From: JANMMJ01 sp964543235
GTDB lineage: Bacteria; Pseudomonadota; Alphaproteobacteria; Rhizobiales; Aestuariivirgaceae
Reading direction: 5' to 3'
NCBI GenBank assembly: GCA_964543235.1
Contig: CAZIXE010000068.1
Span: forward strand, 1-21,347
DNA: 21,347 nt
Shown here piece after piece: positions 6,096 through 12,776 of the stretch (position 1 is its first letter; the number at the start of each line of letters is the position of its first letter). The position numbers and the translations under genes were made by a program. The notes beneath the pieces were generated by a model. That model did no database searches and had not been told where the DNA came from. It worked only from the letters and a program-made list of their open reading frames with translations.

Positions 6096-8069
6096 ATGCA
6101 TGAGCCAGCCGCGCGTGAAGGCGGTCGCAGTACCGCCAGCGCGCAGCAATCGCACCATCTGGCAGCCGGCGTTGCGGCAGTCCAGACGGCCGGGGCATGG
6201 CCCCAGAACCGCCGGATAACGGCGGATTCCTTTCGCGCGCTCAGTGCCAGGCTGAAGGCTGGCAGGTCCCTAGCACCCGCTGCTGCCGCTCCGGTCATCG
6301 CACCGCTGCCTGAACCGATTATCGTTTCCGCGCCGCCACCGGCACCCGAACCGGAGCCGCCGGCCCTGCGCCTGGAACCCGTGGCGGAATCGGGGCCCGA
6401 TATCACCGGGCCGCTCGCAGACCTCCCGCCGGATATCCTGCAACCTGAAATTCAGCCGCCGGAACCGGTACCCGCTGCAGTGCCAGCGGCAGAACAACCT
6501 GTGTTTGCAGAGCAGGCGCCACCGGCTGCGCCCGTGCCGCCGTCCATCCCGGACGAGCCCCAGAGCATGGCCGACATCCTGAGCGCTGTGTTCGGCAAGG
6601 AGGCAGCCTCCTGGCGGCTGCCCCAGGCACCGCTCCCCCTGCCGCAGCGTCCAACCTTGCGCGGCGGTGTCCTGCGCGATCTTCCCCCGGCTCCGCCGGC
6701 GGCTCCTCCACCCCCGGAGAGCAAACCTGTCGTAACGGCAACACCTGAACCGGAATCGCCTTCGGAACCGCTCCCGGCTCCCGAACCCGAACCCGCTACG
6801 CTGTCGCCGTCCCCGGAAGAGCGGTCATTGGCCGTCGAAACCGTTGTCGAAACCCCGTCGATTGCGGTCGAAACGCCGCCGTCCGAGGTCGCGGAACCGC
6901 CGAAAACCCGCCGTGAGCCGCAGTCCTCGCTGCTGCGCAAGCGCAGCGCCGACGCTACCGATCCCTTCGCCGAGGCCCAAGCCGCTGCCGCCATCAGCAC
7001 CGTCCCGCCGGTCGAAATCGGCGAGCCTGACCCGCAGGCCGGCGAAACCGCCAAGTCGCTCCTCGACATCATGTCGGCGTCGACCACCGTCTCGCAGCCC
7101 CAGGAGCGCGCGCTTGCCGCCGACACACTGTTACGCCTGATACCAAGGGTACCCGAGAAGTCCTTGATTTCCCTCGTGGAACGCGTCGCCATCATGGAGG
7201 CCCCACCACCCATGCTGGTGACGAGGCTGATTCGCGACCCCCGCGCCGAAGTAGCCGGCCCGCTGCTGGAACGGGCCTCGCACATCCCCGATCGCGACCT
7301 CATTACCGTGATCAATGAAGGCGATCTGGTGAAGCTCCGTCTCATCGCCAGGCGGCGGCACCTGTCGCCCGCTCTCGTCGACGCCCTGATCGCGGCCGGC
7401 GATACCTCGGTCCTGCTGACCCTGGTCCGCAACCCCGGCGCGGCACCATCGCACGAGGCCTTCCAGGCCCTCTGCGACCAGGCAAAAATCCACCATTCCC
7501 TGCAGGCGCCATTGATCACCCGTCAGGATACGCCGGTGCCGACCGCTTTCGAACTCTTCTGGTATCTGCCGCCGGAGCTGCGCCGCTTTGTCCTGTCCCG
7601 TTTCCTGACCGATTCGGAAAATCTCAACCGCATCCTCAAGATCGCCAAGGCGACTCAGAACAGCGACGCAAGGGGCGACGACGCTCCCGCCGAAACCCCG
7701 CTTTTTCCCGAACGCAAGCGTGTCGATGACCTGATGAGCACGATCATTGCCGGCGATACCGCCACCGCTGCCGCCGAGCTTGCCGAACTCGCCCAGATCT
7801 GCGAGGCAAACGCGCTGCGCATCATATCGGATCCGGACGGCGAACCGCTCACCATTGCTCTGAAGGTCATTGGCATGTCCCGCGCCCGATTCGCGGAAGG
7901 GATCGTCGCGTTGCAACAATCGGCAACTTCGACCCTGCGTAAGGACAGAAACCCCGCTGAGTTGCAGAGTATATTTGACTCCATGTCTTTTAATAAGGCC
8001 CGCGTCTTACTGACATACTGGGACTGGCTTGCCCTCAAATCAGGGCCCTACACGCGGCTCGCTGCCTGA
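6096..8069 (+). CDS. DUF2336-domain protein with long Pro-rich N-terminal region
   Basis: A 657-residue protein with no signal peptide or membrane segment. Residues about 60-270 are dominated by Pro, Ala and Glu (many PEP and PAP runs) and are probably disordered. Residues about 315-650 match the DUF2336 family as I recall it: helical HEAT-like repeats with lines such as RLIRDPRAEVAGPLLERAS and a C-terminal block ending in a YWDWL-like motif. DUF2336 is common in Alphaproteobacteria and has no assigned reaction; helical repeats usually bind proteins. The ATG at 6096 is preceded by GAGG five bases upstream. A GTG at 6083 with a stronger GGAGGAGG is out of frame and leads to a stop at once. The extreme Pro content may give compositional bias. 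Function unknown. Confidence 0.85.
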   Translation: MHEPAAREGGRSTASAQQSHHLAAGVAAVQTAGAWPQNRRITADSFRALSARLKAGRSLAPAAAAPVIAPLPEPIIVSAPPPAPEPEPPALRLEPVAESGPDITGPLADLPPDILQPEIQPPEPVPAAVPAAEQPVFAEQAPPAAPVPPSIPDEPQSMADILSAVFGKEAASWRLPQAPLPLPQRPTLRGGVLRDLPPAPPAAPPPPESKPVVTATPEPESPSEPLPAPEPEPATLSPSPEERSLAVETVVETPSIAVETPPSEVAEPPKTRREPQSSLLRKRSADATDPFAEAQAAAAISTVPPVEIGEPDPQAGETAKSLLDIMSASTTVSQPQERALAADTLLRLIPRVPEKSLISLVERVAIMEAPPPMLVTRLIRDPRAEVAGPLLERASHIPDRDLITVINEGDLVKLRLIARRRHLSPALVDALIAAGDTSVLLTLVRNPGAAPSHEAFQALCDQAKIHHSLQAPLITRQDTPVPTAFELFWYLPPELRRFVLSRFLTDSENLNRILKIAKATQNSDARGDDAPAETPLFPERKRVDDLMSTIIAGDTATAAAELAELAQICEANALRIISDPDGEPLTIALKVIGMSRARFAEGIVALQQSATSTLRKDRNPAELQSIFDSMSFNKARVLLTYWDWLALKSGPYTRLAA

Positions 8070-8148
8070 AAGTGTAACTTATCTTAACGTCAAAAGCATT
8101 GAATTTGCGCTCAGTGCAAAAATTCTCTGTACTAAAGTAAAATAAGCT

Positions 8149-8154
8149 TATAAT
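8149..8154 (+). promoter_or_regulatory. Probable -10 element (TATAAT) of the mucR-family gene
   Basis: A perfect TATAAT lies in an AT-rich stretch (8080-8160) of the 174-bp gap before the regulator gene. No good -35 hexamer is seen 16-18 bases upstream, so an activator or a non-canonical -35 is likely. The start of transcription would be near 8161. The AT-rich character is unusual for this window and is the kind of DNA MucR-type proteins favour, so self-regulation is plausible. Confidence 0.5.
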
Positions 8155-8186
8155 TTGGAAGCGGCACAAAGATCCGGGGTTCTCTT

Positions 8187-8203
8187 TGTTCCAAATTGGA
8201 ACA
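8187..8203. promoter_or_regulatory. 17-bp palindrome, candidate operator
   Basis: TGTTCCAAATTGGAACA is symmetric with eight-base arms around one central base. It lies downstream of the predicted -10 element and 41 bases before the mucR-family ATG. A further half-copy, TTTGGAA, immediately follows the -10 hexamer (8154-8160). This arrangement would suit repression by a roadblock or by blocking RNA polymerase escape. The binding protein is unknown; self-binding by the encoded regulator is the simplest guess. Confidence 0.5.
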
Positions 8204-8243
8204 TATTCGCGGTATTGGGCAGGCGCGAATCGGAGAAGTACAG

Positions 8244-8654
8244 ATGGAAAGCAAGAATGAATTGGTCGAACTGACGGCTGAGATCGTTGCCGCTTACGTC
8301 GGCAACAATCCCGTGCCGCAGTCGGATTTGCCAAAGCTGATTGGCGAAGTATATCGCTCGCTGTCAGGCGCGGTGGGTACTCCGGAGCAGAAGAAGGAAG
8401 AACCGGCAGAGCTTAAGCCGGCCATTCCGGTGCGCAAGTCAGTGATGCCGGACTACATCATCTGCTTGGAAGACGGCAAGAAATTCAAATCGTTGAAGCG
8501 GCACTTGCGCACGCATTACAACATGACGCCTGAGCAGTACCGGGAGAAGTGGGATTTACCGAGCGATTATCCCATGGTGGCCCCCAACTACGCCCAGGCG
8601 CGTTCGACACTGGCCAAGCGCATGGGCCTCGGCCGCAAGCGTCTGGGCGGCTGA
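8244..8654 (+). CDS. mucR: MucR/Ros-family zinc-finger transcriptional regulator
   Basis: A 136-residue cytosolic DNA-binding protein. The N-terminal half (residues 1-45) is the helical oligomerisation region typical of MucR/Ros. The zinc-finger region spans about 70-105: Cys74, Asp77, His87 and His91 stand where Ros-type fingers place their ligands, so the second cysteine of classical Ros is Asp here, a variant known in Ros homologues. The block KRHLRTHYNMTPEQYREKW and the tail PSDYPMVAPNYAQARS are hallmark family sequences. ATG 8244 has GGAGA upstream; an in-frame TTG at 8196 lies inside the upstream palindrome and is unlikely. Family members repress exopolysaccharide, motility and virulence genes and often their own promoter, acting as H-NS-like proteins on AT-rich DNA. 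Targets here are not visible. Confidence 0.95.
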   Translation: MESKNELVELTAEIVAAYVGNNPVPQSDLPKLIGEVYRSLSGAVGTPEQKKEEPAELKPAIPVRKSVMPDYIICLEDGKKFKSLKRHLRTHYNMTPEQYREKWDLPSDYPMVAPNYAQARSTLAKRMGLGRKRLGG

Positions 8655-8664
8655 CCGGCAGATT

Positions 8665-8726
8665 GACTCTTGCGGTTCGCGACCGCCCGATTCATACAGG
8701 GGCAAGCAAGACGACCCATGTGATTC
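8665..8726. promoter_or_regulatory. Cluster of three GANTC (CcrM-type methylation) sites
   Basis: GACTC at 8665-8669, GATTC at 8689-8693 and GATTC at 8722-8726 all fall within the 88-bp gap before the PAS_5-type gene; a fourth (8787-8791) is in its first codons. At this base composition one such site is expected roughly every 250-300 bases. GANTC is methylated by CcrM in Alphaproteobacteria, and its methylation state controls some cell-cycle promoters through GcrA. A role here is inference. Confidence 0.4.
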
Positions 8727-8742
8727 GAACGGCGGGGCGAGG

Positions 8743-9237
8743 GTGGGACTTGATAAATCGCACATTGCGCTGCGTGCGCAGCTCGTGATTCCGGAGCAGC
8801 GGCAACTCTTTGACTATTGGGCCGCGCGCGCCGCCGGCCGCGCCATGCCGGACCGCAAGGATATCAGCCCCGCCGATTTTCCGCGGCTCCTGCCCTATAT
8901 CAGCCTGATCGACGTCGAGGGCGAAAAGGGTCCCTTCCGGATCCGGCTGGCGGGAACGCGGCTGCGCGACATTTACGACCGCGAGATCACTGGTCTCTGC
9001 CTCGACGAACTCGACTGGGGCGACAAGCAGGACTACTGGCTGCAGGCCTATCGCCGCATCATCGCCCAGGGAAAGCCTGCCCAGGGCATCATCAAGGGCC
9101 CGCGCCGGCACAAGGAACACCTGATCCAGTACTGGCTGCGCCTGCCCTTGACCGTGGGCTCCAGCGGTGTCCGCATGATCTTGAGTTACGATGCATTTTT
9201 GCCTATGGCCGCGCCTATGGAGGCTGCTGCAGGATAA
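8743..9237 (+). CDS. PAS_5-type (PF07310-like) PAS domain protein
   Basis: A 164-residue soluble protein with one domain. The order of features fits PAS_5: an N-terminal helix with QRQLFDYWAARAAGRAMPDR, then DISPADFPRLLPYISLIDVE, then strand-rich FRIRLAGTRLRDIYDREITG, and a later strand region ending in YDAFLPM. These proteins are abundant in Alphaproteobacteria, usually stand alone and have no known ligand or output. The start is GTG 8743, the first usable codon in the open frame; the preceding sequence GGCGGGGCGAGG is purine-rich but close to the start, so a later start is possible. It lies 88 bp after the mucR-family gene and 83 bp before a DUF6456 gene, on the same strand, with GANTC-rich DNA on both sides. 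Confidence 0.85.
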   Translation: MGLDKSHIALRAQLVIPEQRQLFDYWAARAAGRAMPDRKDISPADFPRLLPYISLIDVEGEKGPFRIRLAGTRLRDIYDREITGLCLDELDWGDKQDYWLQAYRRIIAQGKPAQGIIKGPRRHKEHLIQYWLRLPLTVGSSGVRMILSYDAFLPMAAPMEAAAG

Positions 9238-9244
9238 AAAATTA

Positions 9245-9281
9245 GAATCGACCAAAATTTGTAACTTGATTCCTATATACT
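9245..9281 (+). promoter_or_regulatory. Putative GANTC-containing promoter of the DUF6456 gene
   Basis: TATACT at 9276-9281 is a five-of-six match to a -10 hexamer and would place the transcript start near 9288. GANTC sites occur at 9245-9249 (GAATC) and 9268-9272 (GATTC), the second between the -10 and -35 regions, the arrangement described for GcrA/CcrM-controlled promoters. No strong -35 hexamer is present, which also fits that class. All regulatory meaning is inferred. Confidence 0.45.
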
Positions 9282-9290
9282 TTGATGATA

Positions 9291-9320
9291 ACCCTCTGCT
9301 GTGAATTTAGAGGGTGACCC
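9291..9320 (+). promoter_or_regulatory. Leader hairpin that masks the Shine-Dalgarno of the DUF6456 gene
   Basis: ACCCTCT (9291-9297) is the exact complement of AGAGGGT (9309-9315), with an 11-nt loop. AGAGGG is the only evident ribosome site, ending six bases before ATG 9321. A competing small hairpin GGGT-G-ACCC (9312-9320) uses the same GGGT. With transcription starting near 9288 the whole leader is essentially this hairpin. This suggests translational control by temperature, a small RNA or a protein; none is proven. Confidence 0.45.
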
Positions 9321-10115
9321 ATGTCCGCAACGATCTCCGAGAATGTCTTTGACCGTGAAAGCCGCCTGCTGCTGCACCGCCTGGTCAGGTCCCGTCGCTG
9401 GCTGATCGCTGACGAATCCTGCTCGCCGCCCTCCTGGCGCCTTCCCGGCAAACGCCAGGCCCCGCTGCTGCCGGGCCTGGTCGAGGCCATGCTCGCTCGC
9501 GGCCTGCTGATGGCCGCGCCCGACGGCCGGATTCGCCCCTCCGCCGCCGGCCTGCGCCGGGCCGGGCTGGTGCCGGACGGGAATACACTTCTCGGCCAGC
9601 ATGCTCTGATCGAAGCCGCGGCCGCCCCCCGCAGCCCAGCCGTCAATCGCACCGAATGGGCAGTCGGCTGGCTGGCCGGCCGCAGCAAGAGCCGCAACGG
9701 CGCGGAACTCTCCGAGCTGCACATCGCCGCAGCCGAACGTCTTCGCATGGATTACGAGCAGGCCTGCCTGCGCGCCCGGCTGACTGCGGATTGGGAACGC
9801 CCCATCAGCGAAACCTGTGCCGCCGGTGCCGCCGGACCCGGCGATGTGGCGCTCGAAGCCCGCCGCCGGTTCTTTGCCGCCCTCGATGATGTCGGACCCG
9901 AATTGGCGGCGATCCTGGTCGAAGTCTGCTGTCTCGCTGCCGGCCTGGAGCAGGCCGAGCGCCGCCTGTCATTGCCGCGCCGCGCCGGCAAGGCGGTGCT
10001 CAGGCTCGCCCTGACCGCACTCGCGCGCCACTATCGCCTGCTCAGGGACACCACGCCCGCGCCGCACGGCACCATACGCGCCTGGGCAATGGAAGGCTCA
10101 CGGCCGGAAATGTGA
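9321..10115 (+). CDS. DUF6456-domain protein, probable DNA-binding helical protein
   Basis: A 264-residue soluble protein, rich in Arg, Ala and Leu. The first 85 residues resemble a winged-helix-like module: two helices, then LVEAMLARGLLMAAPDGRIRPSAAG, where a helix is followed by a short beta wing. The C-terminal part (about residues 110-250) carries the run NRTEWAVGWLAGR, then HIAAAERLRMDYEQA, and later ILVEVCCLAAGLEQAERRL and ALARHYRL, which I recognise as the DUF6456 pattern found in Alphaproteobacteria. No enzymatic motif is seen. A regulatory or DNA-associated role is a guess. ATG 9321 has AGAGGG as its ribosome site, which can be sequestered by a hairpin. The gene stands alone between the PAS_5 gene and a secreted-protein gene, with its own predicted promoter. 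Confidence 0.75.
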   Translation: MSATISENVFDRESRLLLHRLVRSRRWLIADESCSPPSWRLPGKRQAPLLPGLVEAMLARGLLMAAPDGRIRPSAAGLRRAGLVPDGNTLLGQHALIEAAAAPRSPAVNRTEWAVGWLAGRSKSRNGAELSELHIAAAERLRMDYEQACLRARLTADWERPISETCAAGAAGPGDVALEARRRFFAALDDVGPELAAILVEVCCLAAGLEQAERRLSLPRRAGKAVLRLALTALARHYRLLRDTTPAPHGTIRAWAMEGSRPEM

Positions 10116-10290
10116 CGGCAACCGGAAAGTTCACCTAGGGCAAGCCGCTTAACCGGAAGTCTGACTGCCTGGGGCAGCCCTGGCAGCGAGCCGATACTCC
10201 TTCCTCCTTTCGGAGGATGACAGACGCCAGCGCCCGAACCTAGGGTCAACCTGTCGCGCATGATGCGGCCAGTGACCACGGGAGGAAACC
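10116..10290. other. Intergenic region with hairpin and short direct repeats
   Basis: The 175-bp gap before the Big_9 protein gene holds a TCCTCC-TTTC-GGAGGA hairpin (10202-10217) without a T-run. It also holds two copies of CCTAGGG (10134-10140 and 10239-10245) and two of AACCGGAA (near 10120 and 10151). No convincing -10/-35 pair is seen. A strong ribosome site (GGGAGG) ends the region at 10280-10285. Confidence 0.35.
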
Positions 10291-12501
10291 ATGGAATGTC
10301 CCCGGAGTATCACCTTCACCATTCCCGGCAACCCGCCCGTCCAGGTCACCATTGTTGAAAATGCCGGGAACCTCGACTTTACCGTCGATGTCCTCGACAC
10401 CCCGACCCGGACCGCCGACCTGCGCGGCCTGTTCTTCCACTTCAACGAATCCAAGCTCAACGATCTGACCGTTGTCGGCGGCAGCATCGTTACAGGTTGG
10501 ACGAAGAGCCGCAACGCCGTGCTCGATCTGGGCTATGGCAACAACATGACGGGCGCTGCTCTCCCATTCGACATGGGAATCGCCTTCGGTACCGGCGGCA
10601 TTGGCAAGGGCGATGACCTGAGCGGCCCGGTGACCTTCACCCTCGATTCCACAACCGATCTTACTCTCGACGATATCGCCCATCTGGAGTTTGGCGTGCG
10701 CCTCACCAGTATCGGCATACCAGGTGGCAAACGACACGATTCGAGCAAGACCACGGCTATTGCTCCAGCCGCGCCCGACGCTGTTGACGATCCCAACAAC
10801 AGCACCCACGAAGATGTGGGTGTCTTGATCAACGTCCTGGCCAATGACAGCGATGGCGATGGCGACGCTCTGACCATCATCAGCATTCATGACGGTCCGG
10901 CGCATGGCACCGTGGCGATCGCGGCCGACGGCAAGAGCCTCACTTACACACCATCCGAGGATTACAGCGGTCCGGACAAGTTCTCATACTGCATTTCCGA
11001 CGGCAATGGCGGCCAGGACTCGGCCGAGGTCTCCGTTACGGTCATTCCCGTAGCCGATCCTCCTTCGATCACCATCGAAGTCCTCCCGCCCCAGGCCAAC
11101 GACGATGTCCACATCGTCCGGCTCAAGATCACCGCGACGCAAACCGATCTCGACGGCTCCGAATTCATCGACCGGATCACCATCAACGGCATACCGGCCA
11201 ATGTCGTGTTGGGGACCGACGGCAATCTCGATCCATCGGGCCAGCCCGACCAGGTGGTGGAGTACATCACCCTCCAGCTGCCGCAGGGCGTGGACAGCAA
11301 TTTCGACCTGAGCATCACCGCCTACTCGCAGGAAGAAGGAAACGGTGATCCCGATGAGGCGAGCGCCACCGTCAGCAAGAAGATCGAACTCGATTTCACG
11401 CCCAACACCGGCGCCAAGACCTTCGTCGCGGATGATCAGAATATCTGGCAAACGGGCGACTCGTTCTCCTTCCACCAGAGCAAGTTCCTCGGCGTGGATA
11501 TACCCTTCAATTTTGACGGGCCGGACGTCTTGCCGAACCCAGTCCCTCCATACGTACCGCCGGTGATTCCCGTCGACATTGGCACTTCGGGCCATCTGAA
11601 GGCGGGCCTCCAGTTGACAGTCAATATCGATGGCGGCGGCATCGACGCCCAGATGCCGTACAACCTCACGGTCAACACCAGCTTCAACAAGACGAGCGAC
11701 GTGCTGCTGTTCGAATCGGACGCCATGCTCAAAGGCGGCGGCTTCACGACGACGGGTCCCGGAGGGTCCTTCGAGATTGCACCTATTCTCGATTTCCTGC
11801 TCAATCTAAAAGCCGTTGTCAGCTTTCTGGATGTTGGAATCGACGAAACCTTCACATTCAACATCAATGATGTGGGGGATATCCCGGAGTTTTCATTCGG
11901 CAGCGATGATCTGACAATCTCCGACATCCCGACGCCCATTCCAGGCCTCACGGCGTCTATCGACTGGCCGGACATCAGCGTCACGGGCAGCAAGACCGGC
12001 GACAATACGCTCTCGGGTGACGCCCCCTCCACCCCCTTCTTCGAGCTCGATCAAGACGTCGAGACCCTGGCCATCGCGTTGTCTTCCGGATTGCTGAGCC
12101 CTCTCGCAGCCTTGACGGATATCCATATCAAACCCGGGCTGAATTTCATCCAGACCTTCGTGCTTACGGCACAGCGCCTCGCCGGTACCATCACCTTCAC
12201 CGAGGACGGGACGCAGAAGAACTTCATCTTTGGACAGGATCTGGAGATCACCAACGCTTCGGTCCATGATGTCAACAAGGACGGCGATATTGCGTACCAA
12301 TTGTCCTTCAGCCCGGAGGCGACGCTGCGAAACCTGACGGAATTCGGCGTCAGTCTCGGTTACAGCATCGATATCTTCCCGGGGCAGCCGTATTCCATCG
12401 ATGTACCGGACGGGTCCGTCGCGATTCCGGCATTCAAGATCTACGACGATGAGTTCGCCTTCAATTTCGACGACACAGGCGTACTCACCTTCCTTGCTTG
12501 A
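10291..12501 (+). CDS. Large secreted-type protein with cadherin-like (Big_9) domain, probably frameshifted at its 3' end
   Basis: A 736-residue acidic, Gly/Asp/Thr-rich protein without an N-terminal signal peptide, as is usual for type I secretion substrates. Residues about 162-252 form one bacterial cadherin-like/Ig-like domain: it opens with PDAVDDP, has LINVLANDSDGDGDALT and closes with DKFSYCISDGNGGQDSAEVSVTV, the standard Big_9 pattern. VADPP follows as a linker. The rest (1-160 and 260-736) is beta-strand-like and not assigned; it has no RTX nonapeptides. The stop at 12501 follows DDTGVLTFLA and no secretion signal is seen. Yet the next 44 codons in another frame read as one, so a one-base loss near 12440-12500 is suspected. 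ATG 10291 has a strong GGGAGG. Likely an adhesin or surface-layer-type protein; binding target unknown. Confidence 0.8.
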   Translation: MECPRSITFTIPGNPPVQVTIVENAGNLDFTVDVLDTPTRTADLRGLFFHFNESKLNDLTVVGGSIVTGWTKSRNAVLDLGYGNNMTGAALPFDMGIAFGTGGIGKGDDLSGPVTFTLDSTTDLTLDDIAHLEFGVRLTSIGIPGGKRHDSSKTTAIAPAAPDAVDDPNNSTHEDVGVLINVLANDSDGDGDALTIISIHDGPAHGTVAIAADGKSLTYTPSEDYSGPDKFSYCISDGNGGQDSAEVSVTVIPVADPPSITIEVLPPQANDDVHIVRLKITATQTDLDGSEFIDRITINGIPANVVLGTDGNLDPSGQPDQVVEYITLQLPQGVDSNFDLSITAYSQEEGNGDPDEASATVSKKIELDFTPNTGAKTFVADDQNIWQTGDSFSFHQSKFLGVDIPFNFDGPDVLPNPVPPYVPPVIPVDIGTSGHLKAGLQLTVNIDGGGIDAQMPYNLTVNTSFNKTSDVLLFESDAMLKGGGFTTTGPGGSFEIAPILDFLLNLKAVVSFLDVGIDETFTFNINDVGDIPEFSFGSDDLTISDIPTPIPGLTASIDWPDISVTGSKTGDNTLSGDAPSTPFFELDQDVETLAIALSSGLLSPLAALTDIHIKPGLNFIQTFVLTAQRLAGTITFTEDGTQKNFIFGQDLEITNASVHDVNKDGDIAYQLSFSPEATLRNLTEFGVSLGYSIDIFPGQPYSIDVPDGSVAIPAFKIYDDEFAFNFDDTGVLTFLA

Positions 12502-12635
12502 GGCGTACCGCTGCCGGCGCAACCGCAGGGGCTCTGGCAGCGGAATTCCTGACTGTCACCGCAGCACCCGCAAACATCATCTTCGTTCGGGGTGTCAACG
12601 CGGCGCTGATCAATCCGGCCGACTTCATTGTTTGA
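12501..12635 (+). pseudogene. Out-of-frame type I secretion C-terminal segment
   Basis: Starting where the 736-residue reading frame stops, a different frame reads 44 codons to TGA 12633-12635. It contains ALAAEFLTVTAAPANIIF and ends GVNAALINPADFIV. A hydrophobic strand, then G-V, then a short loop and a terminal DFIV-like ending is the usual C-terminus of RTX and related type I secretion substrates; compare DAGDFLVI at the end of the RTX protein at 21055. There is no start codon or ribosome site, so it is best read as the detached end of the preceding gene. A sequencing error would look the same. The remaining DNA up to the LuxR-type gene has several inverted repeats but no other coding signal. 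Confidence 0.6.
12508..12543. repeat. 8-bp inverted repeat just after the stop of the Big_9 gene
   Basis: CCGCTGCC (12508-12515) and GGCAGCGG (12536-12543) are exact inverted copies with a 20-nt loop. It lies inside the out-of-frame secretion segment. There is no T-run, so it is a weak terminator candidate at best. Further inverted repeats in the gap are GCCTAC/GTAGGC (12636-12641, 12664-12669) and GCCGGAT/ATCCGGC (12674-12680, 12710-12716). Confidence 0.35.
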
Positions 12636-12739
12636 GCCTACATTCAGAGGGTCTGGCTTCCGAGTAGGCGATTGCCGGATTTGCTGCCGGCCAACCCTCA
12701 TCCGGCCTCCTGGAATTGCCCGTAGGCTGACGATTGCAG

Positions 12740-12776
12740 TTGACGTGTCCCAGATCATATGACGTAATGTCATGTT
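12740..12776 (+). promoter_or_regulatory. Putative promoter and operator of the LuxR-type gene
   Basis: TTGACG (12740-12745) and CGTAAT (12763-12768) are separated by exactly 17 bases, giving an expected transcript start near 12775, two bases before the ATG at 12777. An inverted repeat ATGAC-GTAAT-GTCAT (12759-12773) covers the -10 element and would suit repression, perhaps by the gene's own product. No ribosome site precedes the ATG, in keeping with a leaderless message. Confidence 0.45.

Noticed and set aside
8199..8225. General stress (EcfG-type) promoter starting at GGAAC before the mucR-family gene
   Set aside because: No CGTT is found at the required 16-17 base spacing.
8196..8243. TTG start for the mucR-family gene
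   Set aside because: It lies inside the palindrome; ATG 8244 has GGAGA and matches the usual MucR start.
12401..12667. 88-codon open frame across the end of the Big_9 gene
   Set aside because: Arg/Ser/His-rich shadow composition. The informative frame in this place is the one ending at 12635, not this one.
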